Assembly (NCBI RefSeq): GCF_000002075.1 | Contig: NW_004797749.1 | Location: 112,411-141,048 of the forward strand | Direction of reading: 5' to 3' | DNA length: 28,638 nt | Origin: Aplysia californica | Lineage: Eukaryota > Mollusca > Gastropoda > Aplysiida > Aplysiidae | Shown: positions 10,728-22,600 of the stretch, one piece after another | Position numbering within the stretch: position 1 is the stretch's first letter | How the letters are laid out: each line of letters starts with the position of its first letter | Notes under the pieces: model-generated | What the model was told of the DNA's origin: nothing | Seen by the model: only the letters and a program-made list of their open reading frames with translations | Database searches by the model: none | Made by a program: the position numbers and the translations under genes

Positions 10728-11906
10728 GACCAAACAATTCCCCCTTTTCTTGTTTTGTTTTTCTGGAACCAGAACAGTCTGCACCATGTTGGCACATTTT
10801 TACACAGGGCTAACCAACAATGAAAATCGGCGCCAAAATCAGGACACCTGGGGGTGAAAAAAAAACGTCTTCAAGTAAGACGAAGCGGACACACGGCTGA
10901 TCAGCAGCAGACAGAGGACAATGATGTGGCATGTGGCTCATTTCGAACCATAATGCACAAATCAGAAACACTAACTGGCATAATTATATAGTGTGCATGT
11001 TACTGATTACCCTTTATAGTATCCGGAAAAGAAGTCAAATGAGACATTTGAATGAATTAAGAAGTTACAATTGAAAACCGTGCGTCTTGAAGAGTTGTCA
11101 AATGACCAGTGCGTGCGTCCTCAAAGAGACAAGGACATACAGTGGAGTCCGCTTAAAGTGAACTCTTTGGAACCAGGAGAAAGTGTTCACTTTATCCGAG
11201 GTTCAGGACAGTCTAACCATTTTGGTAGGGTGGAGGCCCAGAAACAGTAGCTACGCGCAGTGGTGGGTCAAGGGTGGAGGTGGGGTGGGGGGGGGGGGGA
11301 CAACAGCAGGCGAGCCTAGACTAGAGCTCTTTCTTTCTGATTGAGACTGTCGTCGCCAATGCCGAGCTGGGATTGTCTGCCGATGCCCGAGGCAAATAAT
11401 TTTATTTTCACAGCATGGCGACAGTGACAGGGTCGGTCCGTTCTTCAGTTTTACTCATTTTGAGAGTTCTCTTTATATGATTTCCCCATGAAACCGGTCC
11501 ATTTTATCCACTATTTTTTTCACTGAAACAAATAGCGTTTCAATCGCGACCACAGAATGTCGTTCACTTTAACCGATTGTTCAAATAAAGCGTGTTCACT
11601 TTAGGCAGACTCCACTGTATTTTCAGCGCCAACTGGGTTCTTTTTACTCCCCTATTTGAACAAGAACAAAAACAAAACAAAACAAAAAGAAAAAAAAAAG
11701 AAGCCCCGTCAAACAGCAAAGTGTGTACAGCAATAGTTAATTAACAGAACCGACAAACTAAACGGGTGGTTGTTGGATGCTCTAGTATGCTTTTTTCTTT
11801 CTCTACTCCTTTTGTTTTCTTTCTATGTTTCTCTCAACTTATAGCAACTCTAACCTTCGTCACTTATATGATCTATTTGTGCTGCAAGTGCCATAACACT
11901 TTTAAA
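10728..11906 (+). repeat. Unnamed interspersed repeat, copy 2, split by a MITE
   Basis: Same order and orientation as 1864-2630: a GACCAAACAATTCCCC start, one CCAAAATCAGGACAC unit near 10832, AAGACGAAGCGGACAC near 10877, TAATTAACAGAACCGACAAA near 11736, and GCTGCAAGTGCC near 11881. The match is interrupted only by the 478-bp insertion at 11140-11617. The element class is unknown. Confidence 0.8.
11140..11617. mobile_element. 478-bp MITE of the Tc1/mariner-pogo type
   Basis: The ends are inverted repeats of about 24 bp: left starts CAGTGGAGTCCGCTTAAAGT, right ends ACTTTAGGCAGACTCCACTG, with two differences. The element is flanked by TA on both sides (11138-11139 and 11618-11619), the target duplication known for this superfamily. 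The interior is non-coding. The other copy of the host repeat keeps the empty site near 2310 (GACATTTTT against GACATA...TATTTT here), which proves insertion. The CAGT start suggests pogo/Tigger or Tc1 mobilisation; this is inference. Confidence 0.85.
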
Positions 11907-11915
11907 GGGGGAGGG

Positions 11916-12621
11916 GGGGGGGGCTACACATGGAGGCTATCTCGCTTATTACTGGACCGAATTTTACCAAATTTCACACATAAAACAAGCATAGTACGGA
12001 GTCTTCAAATCCGCAATCAAAGTTGAGAAAAAAGTTTCGTTTGCATGGATACGCCGTCATACTGGATTTTATTGACTTGTCTTACGTAATGAATACCGCA
12101 CTTACCGCTCATGGAAATTGATTGTTTTTTTGCATGCGTGTTTACAAACATTAGACCTAAAAATTTATTTGTTGTTTTTTTCCTAATCGAATTAGAAATT
12201 TTTTAATGATTTTTTTCCTGAGGTAGCATTCAAGTTTGCGAAAAATCCGTGAAAATCAACACTCCAGACACCACCAAAAAAAATCCATCAAAAATTCAAC
12301 AGACAAATTTTTAGTATTACCTCTTCTCTTGATTCTGTGAAAATTTCATGACGATTGGATGAAAAATGGTGGAGTCATTCAAAAAAGTATAGAGAAAAGT
12401 CGCATTTTGAGAAAACAGCTGATAAAAGAAAAATAAACTACTGACTTTATGAGGAAATGGCGGTTACAAACATGCCCGGTATGGGAAAAAATACGATTTT
12501 TGGGGTTCTTATGCCATGAAATAGTTGTAGGAGAGGCTGAGGAAGCTAAAAATGCCTACAACTCAAATTCCATGATTTTGAGCCGAATTTTGATTTTGGG
12601 GGTGTAGCCCCCCCCCCCCCC
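11916..12621. mobile_element. Candidate TIR element with GGGGCTACAC ends
   Basis: GGGGGGCTACAC at 11918-11929 is answered by GTGTAGCCCCCC from 12602. The roughly 700-bp interior is AT-rich with no coding trace I trust. Part of the match is a G/C homopolymer, which weakens it, and no target duplication could be defined because the right flank is a microsatellite. Confidence 0.35.
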
Positions 12622-12622
12622 T

Positions 12623-12642
12623 TGATAGTAGTAGTAGTAGTA

Positions 12643-12721
<79 letters not shown>

Positions 12722-12743
12722 TAATAGATAGACAGATAGATAG
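12623..12743. repeat. (TAG)n(TAA)n(GATA)n compound microsatellite left of the gap
   Basis: Five TAG units, about 28 TAA units, then AACAATAATAGATAGACAG and GATAG units ending at the N run. Confidence 0.95.
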
Positions 12744-12843
12744 NNNNNNNNNNNNNNNNNNNNNNNNNNNNNNNNNNNNNNNNNNNNNNNNNNNNNNNNN
12801 NNNNNNNNNNNNNNNNNNNNNNNNNNNNNNNNNNNNNNNNNNN
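12744..12843. other. Assembly gap, exactly 100 N
   Basis: A round 100 N is a common placeholder for a gap of unknown size. The 44 bp on its two sides are identical (12700-12743 and 12844-12887). Confidence 0.98.
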
Positions 12844-13079
12844 ATAATAATAATAATAATAACAATAATAGATAGACAGATAGATAGTTGATAGACAGCA
12901 TTTTGTTTAGCGCAAAATCCCGCTCAACAACAAGCTCTGTGTGCGTTACCATCTATATTATCACCCCATCAGACCTGTTGGCATTCTGAAACAATTTCAA
13001 CGTCTTTGGAAGCATACAGTGCAGGCTGCCACTTTATTGGCGCTATAACACTAACATACTGACAATTTCTTTCGTTGTC

Positions 13080-13205
13080 TGTTGCCAGGTACTTATTATC
13101 ACTTTTTAAAGGACACCCCGTCGGTTATGAGGCTCGAAAACCTTAACCCGCAACCTCACGATTACGAGCCCGATAGCCTAACCAATTGACTGTCGAAGCC
13201 AGAAA
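13080..13205 (-). mobile_element. tRNA-derived SINE fragment
   Basis: On the minus strand the order is GTTAGGCTATCGGG (A-box region), CTCGTAATCGTGAGGTTGCGGGTT (degenerate B-box region), then a GGGTGTCCTTT-like body (around 13115). This is the layout of tRNA-derived SINEs widespread in aquatic animals. The B box is eroded, so it is not a functional tRNA. Borders are approximate. Confidence 0.45.
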
Positions 13206-13387
13206 AAAATTAAAGCAAGAGCATAACTCTTCAGATGGCTATTGCCTTAGGTCTGAAGTATAGATCTAGGTCCAGAATATCAGTCGGGTATCCACGGCAT
13301 AGCTCCTGGAAGTGGTTATTATGTTTTGCTGCATTCTTTCCACTTCTATTCCCCCAGACCACAAGATAAGATAAATCCAAATCCAAG

Positions 13388-13881
13388 ATGGTGGACAACG
13401 TTCCCATAACAACAGGTTCTGACAACCCTAAGGGCATGGAATCTATGAGTGTGCAGAAAATTGACGGAGTTCCCTACCCTTGCTGTTTGGGCTCCGACAA
13501 CATGGCCGACGTATTCTCCATTATCCGGAAGCTCAACCTCCGAGACGATGACGTCATCACAGTGGGTATGCCCAAAACGGGCAACCACTGGACATCCGAG
13601 GTGGTCAGTATGATATTACGACAAAATCTCGAGTTCAGTTCCACTCAGTTCATCTCTCATCTTCTGGACTTTGTCGGACCTAATGTGCAAACAAGCATTG
13701 ACCAGATGACGTCACCTCGGAACCTCGCTCTGCACGCGCACATGGATAAACTTCCAGCCCAGGTGGTGGAGAAAAGGTTGAAGGTCATATATCTACTACG
13801 GAACCCGAAAGACGTGTGGGCCTCGGGGTATCAGATGTACTCTACACTCAGCTATCAGCCTCTGCAATATACGGGGACATG
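13388..13881 (+). CDS. Sulfotransferase coding exon 1
   Basis: Codes residues 1-164 plus two bases of Trp165: both PAPS loops and the catalytic His. The acceptor before it is CTATTCCCCCAG (ending 13357) and the donor after it is GTGAGT at 13882. Confidence 0.93.
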
Positions 13882-16393
13882 GTGAGTTCTATACATGATA
13901 TCATGTGATCTATATATCATAATATAATGTAATACATATATAAAATAATATTAGACTATAATTACTCTGTCACATTTTTAAGTATACACTGTGTTAAAAA
14001 GAAAATAGCTAGTTTCACCATGAGTCGATATTCTTTAAAATTTCAGGAATATGCATTCAATAAATTCCTTTCGGTCCTTTCGGAGATAAAAGTTGATCTT
14101 AGAGGTCCTGCCTCTTAAATAACCTAATAGCTATACCATTTCACCATTGAAACATTTTTTTGGGAAATACGATTTGAAACAGATGTTCGCTGAAGCAAGA
14201 GACTAAATGATCACTCAGCAGACTCACCAACAAAGGATGGTAACACTTGCCCAGTTGATGGAACAAAAACCCCAAGCTGTGACTATAGAGAAAATGGCAG
14301 CAGTCTTCAGATCAATGCAAGCCTATTATGCCAGAGCGTTTTGTAGTGCAGGAATAAGTAAATAGAATTTAACATTGGTTTAACATTTCGTCCCGTTAGT
14401 TCTATATACACCGGCAGTTTATTGATTTTTATCATAACCATTCGTGTCTGTTTAAACATGTGTGTTTATTTTCGGGTTTTAAAGAAAATTAACAATTAGT
14501 TTCGTTTCACGTGGTATTTTTCTTGCGGCACCACACGGCTTACATCTAACCATTTCGTAGCAAACAGCCCAAACCCTTTTACTTCTTACCTTGATGCACT
14601 TCTTATACTTTAAGCCTCTTTTTTTCTCCAAGTATATTTTACATTTGAACTTGCTCTGAGGCATTTTAATTTGCTATGTGTTACATTTGAGATTTCTATG
14701 TTTGCATTTGAACTAGCTATTGTTGTATAAGGACTTTTTATGACGTCATTTGTATATTTGGATTAGCTAGGTGTAATTAAATTTGGTCTTTCTATTTCGG
14801 CCTTTGAATTTGTTGTGTGTATATTTGAACTGAAAAAACTATAAACAAAATTAATCATTGCCGTATCATAATTCTAAAAAAAAAACCCCACACAAAAAAA
14901 CATGTAACACGCATGCAGTTACAAAACCACTCGCGCGTTCAGAAATCTGAAAAAGCTCACCAGCGACAGGTATATCACGTAATCAGTGTGTAAATTTTAA
15001 AGTAGTTGGTGGCATGGATTTTGTTTTATTGAGCTTCAAAATGTGTATACTTAAAAATGTGACAGAGTATAATATATTATATTTGTGAAAATTCGTCACT
15101 TTAGTCATCTAAAACTTCCGAACTATTTAACTTTCGAATTTGAAAAACGGTAGTTCGGAATCATTTAAAGGGTGCACAGCTATATTAAGGAGTCTGAAGT
15201 CACTGTAGTTTAATTATTAGCTTTTCATTAGTTTCGTTAAGATCTAATCGTGGGAAAGTCCGTCTTCTAAGATACCATTTTAAACAAGTGAGCCTTCCGT
15301 TCGCCCCTCTGTTGTTTCTGTCTGTCTGTCTTACTTTTTCTCAGCACTAAATGACCATTATTGTGTCGATGTGCTTCTCTTTACTCATACAATTAAAATG
15401 CAAGCAGTGCGCACTGTTTCCACAATGACTTGATGATCGATTCTTTTGAGTCCGGTCATGGAACGGGTACCCAGCTAGTAGTAGAAGAGGAAACGCTCGG
15501 GGAAACGTAGCTTTTTTTAAGAGCATCCGAGCAAAAGAATGAATGGAGAATCATGATCGCCGATGTCTGTCACAGATTTGGCACTTATATACAAACAACA
15601 ATAACAGGAATGAATGCTATATCCTATCACAGGATTGCCAGAATTTTTTTTCACCAATAATCCAAACTGCTGGCAAAAATAAGCCAATTTAATTTTAAAA
15701 AATAAATAATCCAAACTGCTGGCAAAAATAAGCCAATTTAATTTTTTTTAAAATAAATCCAAACCCGGAAAATTAGCAAACTTACCCTAAACGAACAAGG
15801 AAATGTCCTCTTCGTCAGGTTCTTCATCAAAATTCTGGCAACCCTGCATCAAAGTGCCAGTTTTGAAGTAATCTACATACAGTGTCTATACTATGAAAGA
15901 GTTTTCCTTTAATTTTTTTTTCTTATTTTTTTTTTTCACTTACCAATTGAGACAGCTAGTGAAAAAATTTCCAAAAATCCAAACAAAAAATCATAATCCA
16001 AACGACTCGAAAATAATCCAAAAATGAACAGTTTTGATTAATCCAATCTGGAAACCCTGTATCGAGACTTGCTGTTTCCATGTTTATCATCAATGACAGG
16101 TACTTTTCACTATGTCAATAATATGTACATGTCGTATTTAATTTTTTTTAAAATCGAGAATACATATACATTGGTCCTCCGCAGGAATGACTACGTATCC
16201 ATCAGACAACGCGGAGAGTTTCTATTCGATTCCTGGTTCAACAACGTGTTGGCCTGTGAACGCTTTATGGCAGACCACCCCGAGTGTCCTGTGTTTGTTA
16301 ACAGTTTTGAGAGGATGAAGGAGGAACCAGCTGGTGAGGACCGGGAAAGGGAGGGGGGTTGATAGAAGGTGACAGAGGGGGAGGGGGGGGGAG

Positions 16394-16424
<31 letters not shown>

Positions 16425-16434
16425 GGGGGGGAGG

Positions 16435-16488
<54 letters not shown>

Positions 16489-16546
16489 AAGGGAAGAGAG
16501 GGAGATGGGGTGGCGGAGACGTATGAGGAGAGAGAGAGTGAGAGAG

Positions 16547-16638
<92 letters not shown>

Positions 16639-19600
16639 ACCATACCATACCATACCAAACCATACCATACGATACGATACCATACCATACCATACCACTC
16701 ATCGCCGTTTCACACAAACATAGCGTGAAATTATTTGCCCAGTACAACATTACACTATACAATATCATAACTCACCAAAGTTATTTCAACTTCCCACCAA
16801 TCCCCCACCCTCCTCGTCCAACTCTCTTTTCCTCCCTACACACTCCACCACCCCTGCCCCCACCCCTTCCGAACCAGCTATCGTAAGAGATCTGTGTGAA
16901 TTCCTCGGACAACCCACCACTCTGTCTGAGAAGATCGCGGAGGTCACACAGTTCAAACACATGAAAGAGGCTCTGAACGACAGCAAGATGAATGATTTGA
17001 CACAGGAACATTTTCAAAAAGGAAAGGTGAGCTGGTCGAGGATGGGTGGCCGGTAGGGAACTGCAGAATCCAGCGTGTCATTACATGTACTTTGTTTCAC
17101 TTTCGGTTCTATTTAAGTATTTTGGAGTTCTGCGTTTTATCGGTGATTTAAGTTCAAGTATTGGTCGGACTCTTCGTCTTTACCCGCAAAGTATACTAGC
17201 GAGCAAAAGAAACGCAAAATCCTGTTTACCTTTGCAATGGTGATCATGTTCGTTTTCCATTTTTAACAAAGCGGGGTAATTTTTTCTGGCACTATGAAAG
17301 GATACGTGGGGCTTCACTGTGAATATTGGATTTTAGCGGAATACATTTTCAACTTCCGGTTAATGCATCAAAATGACCAGTAATGGGTTTGACTACCATT
17401 AGATCGGATAACCGCAGTGCATCTCCGTTACGAGGAAGCCACTAGGTTCTTGGTAAAACGTAGCGGCTTTGCTTCCACATCCAGTTCCTGTGTAATGGAA
17501 TGTGTCGACTTTAATTATGTCCGTGATAAATATTTTAAATGTAAAGATATTAAGACCCTTTTTAACATCATAGAACCTAGAAGAATTTTAAGTTTTATAA
17601 AAGAAATTGGACTGTTTAATAAAATGTGAAAATATATAGTTGTCGTTGTCGGTGTATATATACATACGATGTATATATACATACAATGAAATTTGTATTG
17701 TATATACAAATGTAAATAAGCCTTTTCCATATATTTACAAAATTTTTTTTATAAATGTTTGTTCGTCTTTTTAGCATAATAGAAATAGTGTGGTCGTTTG
17801 CGGTTGCGAGCTCCGAAAGACTCTTTATTAAAACACGTCTGATTTTGTAGCGGTGAAACCTGATGGCGCTTAAATGACCAAAATTGTGTCGATAGTGCCG
17901 TAAAACATCTACCCAATCAAGTTCCTGTGTGGTTCTCGGCCTTGGTTTTCTCCCCTCGGTGCGAAGTTTAATTTCGTCCTAAAATGCATAATTGGGTTTA
18001 AATATGTGCCAAGGGCAGGGTGAGGCTGCAAAGTGGTGCCATAGGGTGGGAGGAAATCCTGTGTAACACGCACGGAAAGTGTGCGCACAAGAATTTTCTG
18101 GCTGGAACTGGAAGTTAAAATTTTGACTGTGTAGAGGGGCCTAAGAACTTCTGCTATGCAGCGGGCAGCATTGATACCTTGACCTCGACTTTGTCCTTGA
18201 TTTTGGAAGATCATGGGTCCTATTTTGTCGAACGATCTTGGCGATGGTGTGCTATCAAGACTGGACCATAGTAAGGTCGAGCGCGTCAGTTGACTGTGTG
18301 TGTCGACTTCCGTGGGTACCCCTTATGAAATTTGATGTTCTTGTAGCTGTATGAAGTCGATTTGAACGGTACATCAGGACAATGTATTTATACATGTGCA
18401 TCGGCCACTCTGGGTCGACCTGACCGTTTTCGGTCCGACGTAGAATTCGTGAGCTGAAAACAGGTTATGAGTTTGTGAATAATCGAGATGTGAACACCAA
18501 AATGATTGGCAACCACGGCTGACCATTCACCACCCTCCGATCGGCCTATTGCTCTTTTTTGCTGTATAGCCCTTAAACGGGAAATTGTCGTAGCAAATGC
18601 AGGCGAAACGATCGAACCAATTTTTTTTACCACGGCTTTTATAGCCAAACTCAGGAAAATACGTTCCACCCTTTTTTTATTCACTCATGAAGACCTTGTT
18701 TCGAAGGCGCCACGTGGCTTTTTTCCATGCTTCAATTAAGAGGCAATAACTCTAGTTGCCGATGATAAGCGAGACGGGCGACTTTTGGTTTCCAAAGAGG
18801 ATATGACATACTATCAATGGTGTCAACTTTTGTCCTCTGCCATTGATTGTTATTCAGTTATGGCCAGAATAGTTTTTCGCGTTTCTTTTGCTCGTATATG
18901 ATTTCTTTTGGTGCCTGAAAAAGTCTGTTTTATCGATATTATTGACGAATTTTCTTCCAAAGTCCAACCGTTCGTCTCCGTCGAGGGAGGTGGAAACAGG
19001 ACAAAATAAGGGATAGCTGGGTCAGGGGGAAGTACAGTGTGACTTTATGTCAATGACTTTATGTCAATGACTTTATGTCTAGCCGTGAAGGTCGACCCGG
19101 CGCTCTGGTGAAACCGTGACTGGCCTAGCAAGCCGACGGCGGATAAATCATGCTTCGAGACAAACAAAGGAGAGCACACGGACTGATTCAAACAGAAAAG
19201 GACGAGGAAAAGTATACGGACAGCAAGGTAGAACAACGAATAAAACTGGCACTTGGAATGTCAGGGAACTTGGAGGCAAAGAACCAGAAATAGTGAATTT
19301 CATGGAAAGAAAGAAAATAGCAATCATGGAATTGTCAGACATAATTAAGAGAGGCAAACACAGCAAGCTGACTCATAAGGACTACCCCCTGATCTGGAGC
19401 GGAACACCTGAAAATGAGAGATTCAAACATGACGTAGTTTTCATCATACACCCAGCCAAAATGGATACAATCTATGAAACCAACCAGATCTCAGAGAGCA
19501 TAGTGAGCATAAAACTCATAGAGGGTGGCAAAACAACAACGTACATCCAAACATACGCTCCTTGTAACGACAGCAATACAGAGGAAAATAGACAATCATA

Positions 19601-22600
19601 TTTCCAAGACCTGAGTGACCACATTAAAACCATCAAGAACAAAGAATATATATTTATCTTGGGATATTTAAATGGCAGAGTTGGACAAAGGAGAACCCCA
19701 TGGGAAGAGAACTTGGGACCCCAGAGTGATAAATATTCAGACTGCAACAGCAATGGAGAAATCATACTAAACCCATGCGCTGAACACGAACACATTTTCT
19801 CCCAACACAGACTAAGCCAAATCAAGACCTGGTACAGATGGAATGACCTGAACCATGCATCACAAATTGATTTCATCCTGATGAACAGAAAACAAAGATA
19901 TACATCCAAAGATTCGAGCGCGGTTCCACTACATCGTCGCAAGGACCACAGACCTGGAACTCTTACTCTAATAACCAACAATGTAAAGCAAACAAAGAAG
20001 AAAAGGGGAAAAATCAAAACCAACCTAAGAAAATTGGAAGAACGAGACATCAAGAAGATAATCGAAGATGACATTACCAAGGAATACAATAAGCTGTCAC
20101 CTGAGAGCAAAGACATAGAAGACGAATGGCAAACATAAAAACAATCCATGTAAAAAATACTGGAAAATAGTTGTAGCAACAAACGATTAGGTGGAAACAA
20201 AGGCAGAACAACATGCTGGTGGAATGACGAAATCAAAGAACCAATTACAATTTAAAAAAAACGATATTCAAGAAATGGAAGAAGTCAAAGACCAAAGAGG
20301 ACTATATAGAATACAGGAAAGCGAGAAAAGATACCAAATAAATGATAAAAACCGCAAAACAAAATGCATGGAAAATATGTGGCAAGAAGCTGACCAAAAT
20401 CTGCAAGGAAAACCCTAGAGAGTTTAATAAAAGCGTGAACAGCTTGCGGTTAAGGAAAGGCCCATACAACCCGACATGCATTATAAACGATAAAGAGGGT
20501 AATGCCGTTCTCAGCAAGCATGCCATTACGAAAAGATGGGAAAATTATTTCCTAGAACTACTCAGCCCCGACTATTTCCACAGACAACAAGAAGAGTTCC
20601 AACCATCATCATAATATGGAGAGCAAACAGAACCACCCATACTTCTCTGTGAAATCGAAAAGCACTCAAAACCAGCCCCAAGAACAAAGCCCAAGGACCA
20701 GATGACATCACAGTGGAAACCATACTTGTGGAAACACCGGTGTACAGTGGCTGAGGCGAATTTTCAATAGAGCCTGGGAGCGAAGGAAATGCTCAGAAAT
20801 CTGGCAGAAAGCGACGTTGGTCCCATTACGGAAAACGAAAAGCAACAAACGCGACTGCACGACATACAGAGGCATCTTTTTATTAAGCCACGCAGGGAAA
20901 ATGTACGCAAAGATATTAGAACAGCGGATAAGACCTACTGTAGAGAGAAATCTGAGCAAAGCTCAGTTTGGATTCCGAAAGGGAAGAGGATGCATGGATA
21001 CTGTATTCGCATTACAACAGATATGCGAGAAAACAATCGAGCTTAACAAAGAATCCAACATCGTCTTTATAGACCAGGAGAAGGCTTTTGACAGAGTAAA
21101 CCATGCAAAACTCTGGAAGACACTCGAAAAGTATGACGTCGGAGGACAAACGTTAGATAATTTCAGAGCTCTATATACCAACAGCAGAAGCTCAGTAAGA
21201 ACAAAGAAAGGCAATACAGGCTGACTCAAAGTAAGATCTGGAGTACGACAAGGATGCGTTCTATCCCCCCTCCTGTTTATAATATATATGGACAAAATAA
21301 CGCAAGACGCAAAGCAAAGCCCAAAAAGCCTAAATGAATTTCTATTCGCAGACGACCAATGCCTTATTCATCCAAACCAACAAAGCCTCCAAATCACATT
21401 ACCGAGCTGAGCAACAGCTGTCAGAAATTTAACATGAAAATAGCACCTCAAAAACAGAAGTTATGAAAGTGAGCCGAAACCGTAGTCTCCTGAACATCCA
21501 TGTCAATAGTAAACAACTGAAACAGGTGAAGGAGTTAAACTATCTTGGCAGCACTTTTTTCTGAAAACGGGTCCATAGACAGAGAAATAGAAATGTGAAC
21601 TAAAAAAACAAACAAAAAACCCAACACTGTCACCTACCAGCTCGCACCCTTCCTATTTCACCGAAACGTCTCCATGGACTCAAAGAGACAGCTTGTCATC
21701 TCAATATTCATACCAACATTATTCTGCCTGTGCCAGGCCTGGATATTAAGTAAAACCCAAGAAAGCAAAATCACTGCATGCGAAATTAAATGTCTCCACA
21801 AAACCCATAACATCACAAGACGAAACAGACAGAGAAATGAAGAAGTAAGAGTAGCTATCGGCACTGAGTCTTGCTTGCCTTACATAGAAAGACAGAGAAT
21901 AAAATTATGGTTTGGCCACCTGTTACGTATGTCACCTGGCCAGCCAGTCTCGAGAGCCTACAACACCAAGCACTCAGGCTATAAAGGAAGAGGAAGACCA
22001 CGCAAAAGGTGGATTGAGGGTGTCACGGAAACCCTGAGAAAACATAATATAACAACTGAAAGAGCTGCGGAGCTGGCCTACCATAGAAAACTGCATCTTC
22101 TCTCGACGCTTAACGGCAACAGAGGATGAAACAGTTTAAAAAAAAAAAAAGTAAAAGTATCGACGAATTAGCCCGTACAATAGCCACATTTTGTCATTAA
22201 AGAACGAGAATGAAACTGGACATAAGAATAAGTATAATGAAAAAACCCTGCCGGAGCAACTACCAACAACCGACTTACGTTACTTATGATGAAAACTCAA
22301 AAGCACCCAAACTAACCAAACTAACAAACGTTGACAAAAAAAACGAAAAATCAACCGTGAAGCTGCATACATTGTATTTGACCTGGAACGCATCGAAAAT
22401 TCCGGAAATACTTGGACATAATAAGCAGTAATATCAAAGCCAAACGAACGCCAAAAACAGTTCACATAACATGTAATTTCTAATTTGTTTGTTTGTTTGT
22501 TTCAGACTGGCATAATGAGGAAGGGCGAAGTGGGCGACTGGAAGAACTGGTTCACAGAAGACCAAAGCGAGGCTTTTGACCGCCTTTTCGAAGAGAAGAT

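Noticed and set aside
10425-10787. Poly-Asp minus-strand and poly-Ser plus-strand frames
   Set aside because: Direct reading of the (CAT)n run and the G-rich tract.
12563-12952. Poly-Leu and poly-Ile frames across the gap
   Set aside because: TAA/TAG repeat plus unknown bases; not a protein.
13080-13205. Functional tRNA gene
   Set aside because: The B box and acceptor stem are eroded and a SINE-type body follows; a SINE fragment fits better.
15116-15160. 10-bp hairpin TTCCGAACTA/TAGTTCGGAA as a regulatory site
   Set aside because: A short palindrome in AT-rich intron DNA with no other copies or context seen; chance cannot be excluded.
15656-16050. CRISPR-like array from recurring AATCCAAA words
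   Set aside because: Spacing is irregular, units differ and the context is an animal intron; it is a local duplication with decayed repeats.
19472-20236. 254-codon minus-strand frame
   Set aside because: It is the antisense shadow of the LINE endonuclease frame at 19116-20138.
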